Below are positions 52,852 to 61,828 of a DNA stretch of 64,000 nt, piece by piece. The position numbers and the translations under genes were made by a program. The notes beneath the pieces were generated by a model. The model saw nothing but the letters and a program-made list of their open reading frames with translations, searched no databases and was not told where the DNA came from. Source of the DNA: VXRD01 sp965242535 (lineage in GTDB: Bacteria > Latescibacterota > UBA2968); contig OZ251458.1 of the NCBI GenBank assembly GCA_965242535.1, positions 1,984,001 through 2,048,000 on the forward strand, read 5' to 3'. Position 1 is the stretch's first letter, and each line of letters begins with the position of its first letter.

Positions 52852-54720
52852 ATGGCTATATCGACAAAATCGCGCACCGCGAAATCCGCCCAACTCAACT
52901 TGCTCTCGCCATCCAAAGCCAATGGCAAAAGCAATGGCGTCCACAACTACGACGAGAGCAAAATCAAAACCCTATCCTCGCTCGAGCACATCCGCTTGCG
53001 AACCGGCATGTACATCGGCCGGCTCGGATCGGGTGCGGATCCCGACGATGGCATTTACGTTTTGCTGAAAGAAATCGTGGACAATGCCGTGGATGAATTC
53101 ATCTCGGGGTTCGGCAAAAAAATCGACGTCACCATCGACGCCAACCGCGTTGGCGTGCGCGACTACGGCCGCGGCATTCCGCTCGGCAAAATCGTCGAAT
53201 GCGTTTCCGTGATCAACACAGGCGCCAAGTACAACGACGATGTGTTTCAATTCAGCGTGGGCCTCAACGGCGTGGGCACCAAAGCGGTCAACGCCCTCTC
53301 GACCGACTTTCGCGTGGTGGCCTATCGCGATGGCAAATACGCCGAAGCCCGGTTTGAACGCGGCGAACTCATCGCGCAAAAAACGGGACGGACCCGCGAA
53401 CCCAATGGCTCGCTTTTTACTTTTGCGCCGGATCCCGAAATTTTCGACGCGTACGATTACAATTTTGAATACGTGGAACGCCGCATGTGGACCTACGCCT
53501 GCCTCAACAGCGGGCTGACGCTGATTTTTAACGGCCAGAAATTCGCGTCCAAGCGCGGCCTGCTCGATTTTCTCAACCGCGAAGTCGAGGACGCCGCCCT
53601 GTACGAACCCGCGTATTACAAGGGGCAATATCTCGAATTTGCCTTTACCCACACGTCCAACTACGGGGAGAACCACTTCTCGTTTGTCAACGGGCAATAC
53701 ACCAGTGACGGCGGCACGCACCAAAGCGCGTTTCGGGAGGGCATCTTAAAAGGCGTCAACGAGTTTTACAAGAAGAATTACAGCGGCGTAGATGTGCGCG
53801 AGTCCATCAACGGCGCGGTGGCGGTCAAGCTCAAAGAACCCGTGTTCGAATCGCAGACCAAAAACAAACTCGGCAACACCGACGTGCGCGCGTGGATCGT
53901 GGCGGAAACGCGCAGCGCAACGGTCGATTTCCTGCACAAAAACGCCGCGGCGGCCCAAAAACTCCAGGAGAAAATCGACCACAACGCGCAGTTGCGGAAA
54001 GAGCTCAACGCGGTCAAAAAAGAAGCCAAAGAAGCGGCGCGCAAAGTCGCGATCAAAATCCCGCACTTCAAGGATTGCAAATACCACAAAGGCGACAAAG
54101 ACCGGGGCGATGAATCGACCATCTTTATCACCGAGGGGCCATCCGCTGCCGGGTCGATGGTCGCGGCGCGCGACGTGGCGACCCAAGCGATCTTCGGCCT
54201 CAAGGGCGTACCCCTCAACGTGTTTGGCAAAACCAAAGCCGCGATCTACAAAAACGCCGAGCTCTACAATCTCATGACCGCATTGGGCATTGAAGACGCG
54301 GTTGAAAATCTGCGGTTCAACCGCGTGGTCATCGCCACGGATGCGGACTACGACGGCTTCCACATCCGCAATTTGTTGATGACCTTTTTTCTCAACTACT
54401 TTGAGGAGCTCGTCACTTCTGGGCACGTCTATATTCTCGAAACGCCCATTTTTCGCGTGCGAAACGGCCGCGAGACGCGCTATTGTTACAGCGAGAAAGA
54501 ACGCGACACGGCCATGGCCGCGTTGCGAAACCCCGAGGTCACGCGCTTCAAGGGATTGGGGGAAATCTCCCCGAGCGAGTTCGGGCAATTCATCGGCCCG
54601 GACACGCGCCTCATCAAAGTGGGCGTGCGCGGCCTCGCCACCATTCCCCATACCCTCGAATTTTACATGGGCAAAAACACGCCCGACCGCAGGGATTATA
54701 TCGTGGAGAATTTGATTTGA
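52852..54720 (+). CDS. parE: DNA topoisomerase IV subunit B (ParE/GyrB family)
   Basis: A 622-residue type IIA topoisomerase ATPase subunit. The GHKL ATP site is LLKEIVDNAVDEF (Glu74, Asn78) with VRDYGRGIPLGK and SVGLNGVGTKAVNALS; the TOPRIM domain has FITEGPSAAGSM and ATDADYDGFHIRNL. HIRLRTGMYIGRLGSGADP and its compact size are as in FCB-group ParE. AAGGGA precedes the ATG at 52852; the longer frame from 52711 is unlikely. A DNA methyltransferase gene follows by 17 bp and parC lies beyond the restriction-modification pair. Confidence 0.93.
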   Translation: MAISTKSRTAKSAQLNLLSPSKANGKSNGVHNYDESKIKTLSSLEHIRLRTGMYIGRLGSGADPDDGIYVLLKEIVDNAVDEFISGFGKKIDVTIDANRVGVRDYGRGIPLGKIVECVSVINTGAKYNDDVFQFSVGLNGVGTKAVNALSTDFRVVAYRDGKYAEARFERGELIAQKTGRTREPNGSLFTFAPDPEIFDAYDYNFEYVERRMWTYACLNSGLTLIFNGQKFASKRGLLDFLNREVEDAALYEPAYYKGQYLEFAFTHTSNYGENHFSFVNGQYTSDGGTHQSAFREGILKGVNEFYKKNYSGVDVRESINGAVAVKLKEPVFESQTKNKLGNTDVRAWIVAETRSATVDFLHKNAAAAQKLQEKIDHNAQLRKELNAVKKEAKEAARKVAIKIPHFKDCKYHKGDKDRGDESTIFITEGPSAAGSMVAARDVATQAIFGLKGVPLNVFGKTKAAIYKNAELYNLMTALGIEDAVENLRFNRVVIATDADYDGFHIRNLLMTFFLNYFEELVTSGHVYILETPIFRVRNGRETRYCYSEKERDTAMAALRNPEVTRFKGLGEISPSEFGQFIGPDTRLIKVGVRGLATIPHTLEFYMGKNTPDRRDYIVENLI

Positions 54721-54737
54721 TGGTGGAGGTAGAAGTC

Positions 54738-55652
54738 ATGAAAAAGAAAAGCAAAGGCACGTCGCCGATATTTTTGGATGAGGCCCCGCCGGAAAGCGCC
54801 CATGTCGTTTATACCCGAAGCCGGCGGCGCATTGTATTTGGATGGTACGGGGGCAAGTTTTCGCATTTGGACTGGTTGCTTCCCCTGCTTCCAAAGTGCC
54901 ATCACTATTGCGAGCCCTTTGCCGGATCCGGGGCCGTGCTACTCAATCGGGCGCCATCCCCTGTTGAAACGTACAACGACATCGACGGGGAAGTCGTCAA
55001 CTTTTTTTGCGTATTGCGCGACCGACCTGAAGAATTGATCCGGACCATTGCTTTGACGCCATTTTCCCGGGAAGAATATTATCGCGCGATTTACGCGCCC
55101 CAAAATGGCATCGGCGATGTCGAGCGGGCTAGACGCTTTTACGTCAAAGCGCGACAGACCCGAACCGGGCTTGCCCAAACCGCGTCACTGGGGCGTTGGG
55201 CGAATTGCAAAAACACGAGCCGCGCCGGCATGGCGGGCGTGGTTTCTCGGTGGCTCGGAGGCGTAGATGCACTCGACGACATTGCCCAACGCTTGTTGCG
55301 GGTTCAGATCGACAACCGACCTGCAAGCGATGTGATTCGCCTTTACGACAGTCCGCAGACCTTATTCTATTGCGATCCGCCGTACTTGCATGCGACTCGG
55401 GGCGATGTGAAGGCGTACGGATTTGAGATGGATGAAGCTCAGCACCGGGAATTTGCGGAAATCGCCAACGCGTGTAGCGGCATGTTCGCGGTTTCCGGTT
55501 ATGCCCATCCCCTCATGGACGCTCTGTTCAAGCCGGGAAAATGGCTCAAAACTTTGGGGCATCGCAAAACCATTCATTCCACCAAAGGCACGCGCCAAGA
55601 AGTGCTTTGGACGAATTACGACCCGCAAAAACAAATGGGACTATTTGAATGA
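54738..55652 (+). CDS. Adenine-specific DNA methyltransferase (D12 class, Dam-like)
   Basis: A 304-residue N6-adenine methyltransferase of the alpha (D12) class. Motif X/I: IVFGWYGGKFSHLDWLLPLL and CEPFAGSGAVLLN (59-70, AdoMet binding); motif IV: FYCDPPYL (DPPY at 213-216). The middle is the target-recognition part. It methylates one adenine in a specific site, protecting DNA from the restriction enzyme encoded next. GGAGG precedes ATG 54738; ATG 54720 overlaps the parE stop and is a possible start. Its stop overlaps the start of the endonuclease gene (ATGA). Confidence 0.9.
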   Translation: MKKKSKGTSPIFLDEAPPESAHVVYTRSRRRIVFGWYGGKFSHLDWLLPLLPKCHHYCEPFAGSGAVLLNRAPSPVETYNDIDGEVVNFFCVLRDRPEELIRTIALTPFSREEYYRAIYAPQNGIGDVERARRFYVKARQTRTGLAQTASLGRWANCKNTSRAGMAGVVSRWLGGVDALDDIAQRLLRVQIDNRPASDVIRLYDSPQTLFYCDPPYLHATRGDVKAYGFEMDEAQHREFAEIANACSGMFAVSGYAHPLMDALFKPGKWLKTLGHRKTIHSTKGTRQEVLWTNYDPQKQMGLFE

Positions 55653-56770
55653 ATCCCGAAGAAATTTTGCGCGACATTTACGAACGTGCTGTGGCGACTT
55701 TGAACACCACTGCGATTTCCGATCCTGCCATAAGAGAGCGGGTGGATTACGTGTGCCGCTGTCTGAGTAACCGCGCCTGTGCGCGTTTGCTCATGTCCTG
55801 TTTGCTTGGAAAACTCGACAATCCCGCTGTCGATCCGCGCAAACCATATACCGAGATCGGCGATGCGGATAGCTTTTCGGGTCGTACCTATGACGAGCGG
55901 TTTTTGACTAAGTTCATCGGCGAACACCGCTTGCCCGTCAATGTCACCACGGCATTTCTCACGCCGACACTGCGGAATATCGATCGTCCCTTGACCACAG
56001 ATCGAGAACTGATAGGCAGGCCGCGCGAATTGTACAAAAAGACGCTCGAACTTCTCGAAGATGTGTTTTTGCAAAATATCGCCGCCGATGTATTGTTTGT
56101 AGAGGCCGTACGTGTTTTGCTACTGATGCGCGATGAAAAGCTGACGCGCATGAACTCGTTGCTAAACGCATTGGCGCGAACCGAGGATGCTTTGCCCTTG
56201 TCTTCTGAGGCTATTGTGACGTTGATCGGCCAACACCTCGCCTGTAAAAACGCAAGTCGTTTACCAGTGTTGGTCGTTGCGGCTGCGTACGAAGCGGCGG
56301 GCACGCGCCTTTCGGAAAGCATGCTCCCGCTCAACCCGCACACTGCCGCTGATTTGCAAACCGGATCATTGGGCGATGTGGAAATTTGTCTAGTCGGCGA
56401 GGATGATGTTGTCACCGTATTCGAGATGAAGCTGAAGCGCGTGACACAGGACGATATTGACGCCGCAGTGTTCAAACTATCTAGAGCATCGCATAAAATC
56501 CATAATTACCTGTTCGTGACGACGGAGGTTATTGATCCCATCGTAGCCGAATACGCGGCGACATTCTACGAGAAGACCGATGGAACCGAAATTGCCATTC
56601 TCGACTGTATGAGATTTTTGAGACATTTTCTGCATTTGTTCCACCGCATCCGCATTGACTATCTCAATGCCTATCAAGCGCTGGTATTGAATGAGCCTGA
56701 TTCGGCTATCAGCCAAACGCTCAAAGAGGTATTTTTAACGTTGCGACACGCCGCTGAAAGTGGTGAGTAA
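55649..56770 (+). CDS. Probable type II restriction endonuclease (SacI-like family)
   Basis: A 373-residue protein translationally coupled (ATGA) to the methyltransferase. A PD-(D/E)XK-type site can be read as Asp243 (GDVEICLVG) and Glu259-x-Lys261 (TVFEMKLKR). Conserved-looking blocks are DSFSGRTYDERFLTKFI, VTTAFLTPTLRNIDRPLT and SRLPVLVVAAAYEAAG. I associate these blocks with restriction enzymes annotated as SacI-like, from memory and unverified. It would cut unmethylated DNA at the site modified by its partner. Base composition is less GC-rich than in parE and parC, consistent with acquisition. Confidence 0.7.
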   Translation: MNPEEILRDIYERAVATLNTTAISDPAIRERVDYVCRCLSNRACARLLMSCLLGKLDNPAVDPRKPYTEIGDADSFSGRTYDERFLTKFIGEHRLPVNVTTAFLTPTLRNIDRPLTTDRELIGRPRELYKKTLELLEDVFLQNIAADVLFVEAVRVLLLMRDEKLTRMNSLLNALARTEDALPLSSEAIVTLIGQHLACKNASRLPVLVVAAAYEAAGTRLSESMLPLNPHTAADLQTGSLGDVEICLVGEDDVVTVFEMKLKRVTQDDIDAAVFKLSRASHKIHNYLFVTTEVIDPIVAEYAATFYEKTDGTEIAILDCMRFLRHFLHLFHRIRIDYLNAYQALVLNEPDSAISQTLKEVFLTLRHAAESGE

Positions 56771-56905
56771 GACATGTTCGGCGTGTGGGACAGCCAAAGA
56801 AACCCTGTTGTTGCACGACAGTACGCGAGATTTGAAAACGCGCTTTCGTTCCGGGATTTTGACGAGTCATGAGTTGATCTCTCGTCTATTTGAGAAAGGA
56901 AAACG

Positions 56906-58807
56906 ATGGCCTATATCGACACCCTATTCGACCGATATTTTTTGGAGCACGCATCTTACGTCGTCAAAGACCGGGCGATTCCGGATATCGACGACGGGCT
57001 CAAACCCGTGCAGCGGCGGATTTTGCACGCGCTCAAAGAGCAGGACGACGGCAAGTTCCACAAGGTCGCCAATGTCGTGGGGCAGACGATGAAATACCAC
57101 CCGCACGGCGACCAGTCCATTTACGGCGCGCTGGTTCATCTGGCGAACAAGGATCTCTTCATCGAGAAACAGGGCAACTTCGGCAACATCTTCACAGGCG
57201 ACGAAGCCTCGGCCGCGCGCTACATCGAATGCCGGCTCACCCCGCTCGCCAAAGCCGTGCTCTTCAATCCGGAAATCACCGAGACCGTGGAATCCTACGA
57301 CGGGCGGAACATGGAACCCATCGCGTTTCCTGCCAAAATCCCGGTGTTGCTCGCGCAGGGCACCGAGGGCATCGCGCCTGGGATGACCACGCGGGTGTTG
57401 CCCCACAACATGATCGAATTGTTGCGCGCCCAAATCGCGTACCTCGAGGGCAAAGCCTTTCAGGTCTTTCCCGATTTCCCAACCGGCGGGTTGGTCGATA
57501 TCGCCGAATACGCCGATGGCAATGGCAAAGTGCGCGTGCGCGCCAAACTCGACACCGCGCATCCCAAGCGCATCGTCGTGCGCGAATTGCCCTTTGGCGC
57601 GACGTCCGAATCCCTCATCGCGTCTATCGAAAACGCCGCGCGCAAAAACAAACTCAAAATCGCGGGCATCAGCGATTACACGGCCGAGGATGTCGAAATT
57701 GAAATTCGCCTGGCCCGCGGCGTCCACGCCGAAGATACGGTGGACGCGCTCTACGCCTTTACCGACTGCGAGCAAGCCATCGGCGTCAGCGCCCTCGTCA
57801 TCCGGGAAAACCGCCCGCACATCGCCACGGTCAGCGACATTCTCAAACACAACGCGGATCGCACGGTCGCCATTCTCACCTCTGAACTCAAAATTGAACA
57901 GCGGCAAGTGCGCGACAAATTGCACGCCAAAACCCTCGAACAGGTCTTCATCGAAAACCGCATTTACCAAGCCATTGAGGACATCGCCAACTCGGGCGAC
58001 CTCCGCCGTGCCGTGCGCGAGGGCCTCAAACCCTTTGGATCTAAAATCGTGCGCAAGGTCAAAGACGAAGACCTCGACGCGCTCTTGCAAATGCCCATCC
58101 GCCGGATTTCGCGCTACGACCTCGCCAAAGCCAAGCGCGAGATGCGCGAGATGCGCGCCCGGCTCCGGGAACTCAAGGCCGATCTCGACAACATCACCGG
58201 CTTTGCCATCGGCTTTTTCAAAAAGTTGATCGCCCAGTACAAAGACCAGTACCCCCGCCGCACCGAAGTCGCGTCCTTTGATCGCGTGGATGTGCGCGAA
58301 GTGGCACAGCGCAATCTCAAGTTGCGCTACGACAAAAAGACCGGTTACCTCGGCTACGAGGTCAATGGCAATGTGCTGATGGATGTGTCGCAATACGACC
58401 GCGTGCTCGTCATTCGCAAGACCGGGACGTATTCCCTGTACGAAGCCCCGGACCGCCTCTTTGTCGATAAGGGCATGCTCTTTTGCGATTTTGTCGATTC
58501 CGACCGCGTGTTCACCATCATCTACCAGGAAAAGGACACGCAGTATCCCTGCATCAAACGCTGTGTGCTCGACAAATTCGTCCTGAACAGGGGCTACGAA
58601 CTCGTCCCCCCGGACTGCCGAGTGCTCAAGTTGACGACCGATCGCAATGTCGCGGTCCATGTGTCCTACAAACCCAAGCCCCGCACGCGCATCCGCGAAG
58701 GCGTATTCGACATCGAGGACTACGCGATCCGCGGCAAAACCGCCAAGGGCCTGCGCTTGGCGGCGCGCGAGGTCAAAAGCGCCAAGTTCATCAAATCCAA
58801 AGCCTAA
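56906..58807 (+). CDS. parC: DNA topoisomerase IV subunit A (ParC/GyrA family)
   Basis: A 633-residue DNA-cleavage subunit of a type IIA topoisomerase. AIPDIDDGLKPVQRRIL and MKYHPHGDQSIYGALV form the winged-helix region; ASAARYIECRL carries the catalytic Tyr106; NIFTGDEAS and AEGIAPGM-like segments follow. A coiled coil (AKAKREMREMRARLRELKAD) precedes a short C-terminal region without the beta-pinwheel of GyrA, fitting ParC of FCB bacteria. AAAGGA precedes the ATG. It pairs with parE, from which it is split by two restriction-modification genes. Confidence 0.92.
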   Translation: MAYIDTLFDRYFLEHASYVVKDRAIPDIDDGLKPVQRRILHALKEQDDGKFHKVANVVGQTMKYHPHGDQSIYGALVHLANKDLFIEKQGNFGNIFTGDEASAARYIECRLTPLAKAVLFNPEITETVESYDGRNMEPIAFPAKIPVLLAQGTEGIAPGMTTRVLPHNMIELLRAQIAYLEGKAFQVFPDFPTGGLVDIAEYADGNGKVRVRAKLDTAHPKRIVVRELPFGATSESLIASIENAARKNKLKIAGISDYTAEDVEIEIRLARGVHAEDTVDALYAFTDCEQAIGVSALVIRENRPHIATVSDILKHNADRTVAILTSELKIEQRQVRDKLHAKTLEQVFIENRIYQAIEDIANSGDLRRAVREGLKPFGSKIVRKVKDEDLDALLQMPIRRISRYDLAKAKREMREMRARLRELKADLDNITGFAIGFFKKLIAQYKDQYPRRTEVASFDRVDVREVAQRNLKLRYDKKTGYLGYEVNGNVLMDVSQYDRVLVIRKTGTYSLYEAPDRLFVDKGMLFCDFVDSDRVFTIIYQEKDTQYPCIKRCVLDKFVLNRGYELVPPDCRVLKLTTDRNVAVHVSYKPKPRTRIREGVFDIEDYAIRGKTAKGLRLAAREVKSAKFIKSKA

Positions 58808-58850
58808 GACAAAAATTGCGAAAATGCTTTGTTGCAATGAGGAAGCACAA

Positions 58851-59120
58851 ATGCCTGAAATTGCTCGTTTTTTCGGGATTGTCATCCGCATGTTTACAGA
58901 ACCGAGAACGCAACACCACAGACCCCATTTTCACGCTTATTACCAAGGAGAGGCCGCCGTCTATGCGATTTATGAGATCGAATTGATCGCGGGCGTATTT
59001 CCAAGACGCCAACAACGGCAGGTAGAGGCATGGGCGGAGCAACATCGAGAAGAATTGCTGGCGGTCTGGAACAGACTCCAAGTAGGGCAATCGCCATTCC
59101 GAATCGATCCGCTCCATTAG
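58851..59120 (+). CDS. DUF4160 protein
   Basis: An 89-residue protein: MPEIARFFGIVIRMFTEPRT, then HHRPHFHAYYQGEAAVYAI and HREELLAVWNRLQVGQ. The 'HxPHxHAxY' core is typical of DUF4160. DUF4160 genes are usually followed by DUF2442, as here, and the pair is thought to be a toxin-antitoxin-like module. GAGGAAG precedes the ATG. It begins 43 bp after parC. Confidence 0.85.
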   Translation: MPEIARFFGIVIRMFTEPRTQHHRPHFHAYYQGEAAVYAIYEIELIAGVFPRRQQRQVEAWAEQHREELLAVWNRLQVGQSPFRIDPLH

Positions 59121-59130
59121 GGAGGCATTT

Positions 59131-59436
59131 ATGAGTCATCCAATTTATCGCATCCTGTCATTCGAAATTTTAGGACCCTATATCCTAAAAGTAGATTTCG
59201 ATGATGGAACTTCACAACGCATAGATTTTCGGCCCGTTCTCGAAGGTGAATTATTTGGCCCTTTATCGGATGAATCACTTTTCAATCGCGTCCGCATCGA
59301 TCCAGAAGTTCACACTTTGGTTTGGCCAAATGGCGCGGATTTCGATCCCGCCACATTGCACGATTGGCCCGATCACAAAATTGAGTTTGAATCGATGGCT
59401 AAGCGATGGGCGAAAAGGGAATCCGCGGCGTTCTAA
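59131..59436 (+). CDS. DUF2442 protein (partner of DUF4160)
   Basis: A 101-residue protein: ILGPYILKVDFDDGTSQRID, FRPVLEGELFGPLSD, FNRVRIDPEVHTLVWPNGAD and FDPATLHDW, the DUF2442 pattern. It starts 10 bp after the DUF4160 stop with GGGAGG upstream. The likely role is antitoxin or partner to DUF4160, by family context. Confidence 0.88.
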   Translation: MSHPIYRILSFEILGPYILKVDFDDGTSQRIDFRPVLEGELFGPLSDESLFNRVRIDPEVHTLVWPNGADFDPATLHDWPDHKIEFESMAKRWAKRESAAF

Positions 59437-59452
59437 AGGATGGAGAAACCGC

Positions 59453-59875
59453 ATGGCAAATTCTACGTTCAAAGTCGAATTTCAAAACGGCGCGCACACC
59501 GCCCACAGAGATCTACTCGAAAAGAAATACGCGCACCTGATTACCCACAATCCCCAACTCAAGAGAACCCTCGTCAGCTTTCAGGCAAACAAAAACGCGC
59601 CGTATTACCGGTGGTTTAAGTACAAAGAAGGCTTCTCCGCGCAGATGGTTCACTATCTCTTGAACACATTGACGGCAAAACGCGGCGCGTTATTGGATCC
59701 GTTCTCGGGAACGGGGACCGCCCTATTTGCATCGCGGGAATTGGGATGGGAAGCGACCGGCATCGAACTCCTGCCCGTGGGCTGTGCGATCACCAAAGCG
59801 CGACAAGCTGCCGAGCAGATGGGCAAGTACGGCCGCGCAGAATTGCGAAAATGCGTGTATATTTGGGAAAAATGA
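59453..59875 (+). CDS. DNA methyltransferase, C-terminally truncated
   Basis: A 140-residue frame that starts like a whole enzyme (ATG with GGAG) and contains APYYRWFKYKEGFSAQMVHY and the AdoMet motif ALLDPFSGTGTALFASRELG (79-98), then ATGIELLPVGCAI, but stops before any DPPY or SPPY motif. Intact relatives run to several hundred residues. It ends 1 bp from the convergent AvaI-like endonuclease gene, so the 3' part was lost, probably by deletion. On this evidence it cannot methylate DNA. Confidence 0.8.
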   Translation: MANSTFKVEFQNGAHTAHRDLLEKKYAHLITHNPQLKRTLVSFQANKNAPYYRWFKYKEGFSAQMVHYLLNTLTAKRGALLDPFSGTGTALFASRELGWEATGIELLPVGCAITKARQAAEQMGKYGRAELRKCVYIWEK

Positions 59876-59876
59876 T

Positions 59877-60641
59877 CTATAGATCGACCAACCAATTCAC
59901 CAGTGTTTCAATCTGCGTTGGCTTGCATAAATTTGCCACGCCGGCCAGTTTGCCTTCTTTGAGTCGTGCGATGATTTCTCGAGCCATTGCTCCCTCTATA
60001 GCAGCGCCGATAAAAATCAATCTGGGTGCATGCGTTGAAAAACTTTCCGAAATCCGATCGAGCGCGGCACTTGCCGTCTTCCAGTGTTCATCAGCCCCCG
60101 CTGGATCGATACCTCCTTTTAATTCTCCGCACAGGATGTAATTTTCCCTCTCCCTCAACAATTCCCTCATGTCAATTCTCGAGGAGATTGTCCTAGGCGT
60201 TTTCAAGAGAATCATATCCACATTTTTGCCGACAAAAGGACATGTTGTATTGAAAGCGAGAACCCGCCCCGGCCATTGCAAGGCACTCAGCCCGCTTTCA
60301 AGGAGCACTTTGATGTCCGTCCCAAGTAGATTCAAAAAATTATGTCTGCTACGTGGCAAATAGCTCACGCCGACCCGTTTGTATTTTGTCTGCATCCGCT
60401 GAAAAAGATATTCCCCGAATTTGATCTCGGCTTGCCTACCCGTATCGTTGCGCTTGACGCCACCGAGTTGATCCCCACAATTCAGGGTATAGCGATACAA
60501 AATCGTCTCGATCACATCTCGATCATGCCAGTCTCGCTCCCTTTCGCTGAGGTGCCGCCTCAACAGTCTTTTTGTTTTTTCAATACCAATCGCGCTTTTG
60601 GCCTTTTCTGTAAATCCCGCCGCGCCCAGGAGTATTTCCAT
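59877..60641 (-). CDS. AvaI/BsoBI-like type II restriction endonuclease, shortened
   Basis: A 254-residue protein matching the C-terminal part of AvaI/BsoBI enzymes (CYCGRG cutters; about 315-323 residues). The catalytic region is VGKNVDMILLK (Asp142) and YILCGELKGGIDPAGADEHW (Glu173-x-Lys175), with IFIGAAIEGAMAREI after it. It starts 17 bp after the pyrB stop with AAGAGG before the ATG, so about 60-70 N-terminal residues are missing compared with relatives. With a truncated methyltransferase beside it, activity would be dangerous; both are probably relics. Confidence 0.82.
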   Translation of the reverse strand: MEILLGAAGFTEKAKSAIGIEKTKRLLRRHLSERERDWHDRDVIETILYRYTLNCGDQLGGVKRNDTGRQAEIKFGEYLFQRMQTKYKRVGVSYLPRSRHNFLNLLGTDIKVLLESGLSALQWPGRVLAFNTTCPFVGKNVDMILLKTPRTISSRIDMRELLRERENYILCGELKGGIDPAGADEHWKTASAALDRISESFSTHAPRLIFIGAAIEGAMAREIIARLKEGKLAGVANLCKPTQIETLVNWLVDL

Positions 60642-60657
60642 GACCTCTTGATCTCGT

Positions 60658-61587
60658 TTATCGCGGCCCCAATACCATCTGCAACAGCGCCATGCGGATG
60701 TAAACGCCGTTGTGCGCTTGGCGGAAGTACGCGGCGCGGGGGTCTTTGTCCACCGCCGGATCGATCTCATCCACGCGGGGCAAGGGGTGCATCACGATGG
60801 CGTCGTCCGACAGCGATGCCATCGCCGCCGGGTCGATGATGTATTTGCCCCGAACCGCCTCGTAGTCCGCGATGCGGTCGCCGAACCGCTCGCGCTGAAT
60901 CCGCGTTTGGTACACCACATCCACCTCGGCCATCACCTTCATCAGGTCTTCCTCTTCTTCAAACCCGACGCCGTGCTCTGTCAAATACGCTTTGATATCG
61001 TCTTTCATCCGCACCGTATCCGGCGCGACAAAATACAGTTTTACATCCTCGTATTTCGTCAGCAAATAAGCCAGTGACCGCGCGGTGCGCCCATTGGCGA
61101 GATCGCCGACGAGCGCCACTCGAATCCCGTCCAACCCGCCGATCTCCTTTTGAATCGTGTACACGTCCAAAAGCGCTTGCGTGGGGTGTTGCCCCGGGCC
61201 ATCGCCCGCGTTGAGAATGGGCACTGCCGCCACATCTGCTGCGCGTTGTGCGGCCCCGCTCTCGTAATGGCGCAACACGATGACGTCGGCGTATCCCTCG
61301 ACGATTCGGATCGTATCCTCGAGCGTTTCGCCCTTTGCTGCAGAGGAAAACTCCCGCGCGCTTTCCGTGGTGATCACCTCGCCGCCCAAGCGGTACATCG
61401 CCGCTTCAAAAGACAACCGCGTGCGCGTGCTCGGTTCGTAAAACAAGGTCGCCATAATCCGCCGATTCAAAATATTCGACCCGTAGCGGCTGACCACCTG
61501 CTCCATCTCGCGCGTGAGATCGAAAATCCCCTTCATCACCTCGCGGCTGAACTGCTGCGCCTCGATCACGTGAAACAGACCGTCCAT
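60658..61587 (-). CDS. pyrB: Aspartate carbamoyltransferase catalytic chain
   Basis: A 309-residue enzyme joining carbamoyl phosphate to aspartate, the first committed step of pyrimidine synthesis. FYEPSTRTRLSFEAAM (49-64) binds carbamoyl phosphate; DGPGQHPTQALLD and VALVGDLANGRTARSL are the domain-hinge motifs; VMHPLPRVDEID binds aspartate. No pyrI regulatory-chain gene is adjacent. GGGAGG precedes the ATG at 61587; the frame upstream to 61689 crosses the leader terminator. Expression is probably controlled by that leader. Confidence 0.95.
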   Translation of the reverse strand: MDGLFHVIEAQQFSREVMKGIFDLTREMEQVVSRYGSNILNRRIMATLFYEPSTRTRLSFEAAMYRLGGEVITTESAREFSSAAKGETLEDTIRIVEGYADVIVLRHYESGAAQRAADVAAVPILNAGDGPGQHPTQALLDVYTIQKEIGGLDGIRVALVGDLANGRTARSLAYLLTKYEDVKLYFVAPDTVRMKDDIKAYLTEHGVGFEEEEDLMKVMAEVDVVYQTRIQRERFGDRIADYEAVRGKYIIDPAAMASLSDDAIVMHPLPRVDEIDPAVDKDPRAAYFRQAHNGVYIRMALLQMVLGPR

Positions 61588-61602
61588 CGTCGCCTCCCGT
61601 AC

Positions 61603-61689
61603 ACCAAAAAACGCCCCATCGGAGGAGCGTTTGGCATTGCGATTCGCGTTTTCATAAAAAAATATAGGTGGGAAAACGGGCTCTTGCAA
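61603..61689 (-). promoter_or_regulatory. pyrB promoter and attenuator-like leader
   Basis: On the minus strand TTGCAA (61689-61684) and TATATT (61666-61661) are exactly 17 bp apart. About 30 bp downstream AACGCTCC pairs with GGGGCGTT (61631-61610, one U-G pair) and is followed at once by TTTT, then the pyrB ribosome-binding site 10 bp later. A transcription terminator between promoter and gene implies attenuation. A T-run after the -10 and a possible short leader frame (ATGAAAACGCGAATCGC) resemble pyrimidine-sensitive leaders. Confidence 0.6.
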
Positions 61690-61828
61690 GGAGAAAAACC
61701 ATGCTCCAGAATGCCATTTGACAGAAATCGAAAATCGGGGTATTATGCTCGGCGGTCAGTCCGCCCCGTCCCATAAATCGTAGGGACAGGCTCCCGTACT
61801 GTGATCAAATTTTCGAATGAGGAAAAAG

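Noticed and set aside
56924..58891. 655-codon minus-strand frame
   Set aside because: Antisense shadow of parC; it has no recognisable domain and the sense gene is certain.
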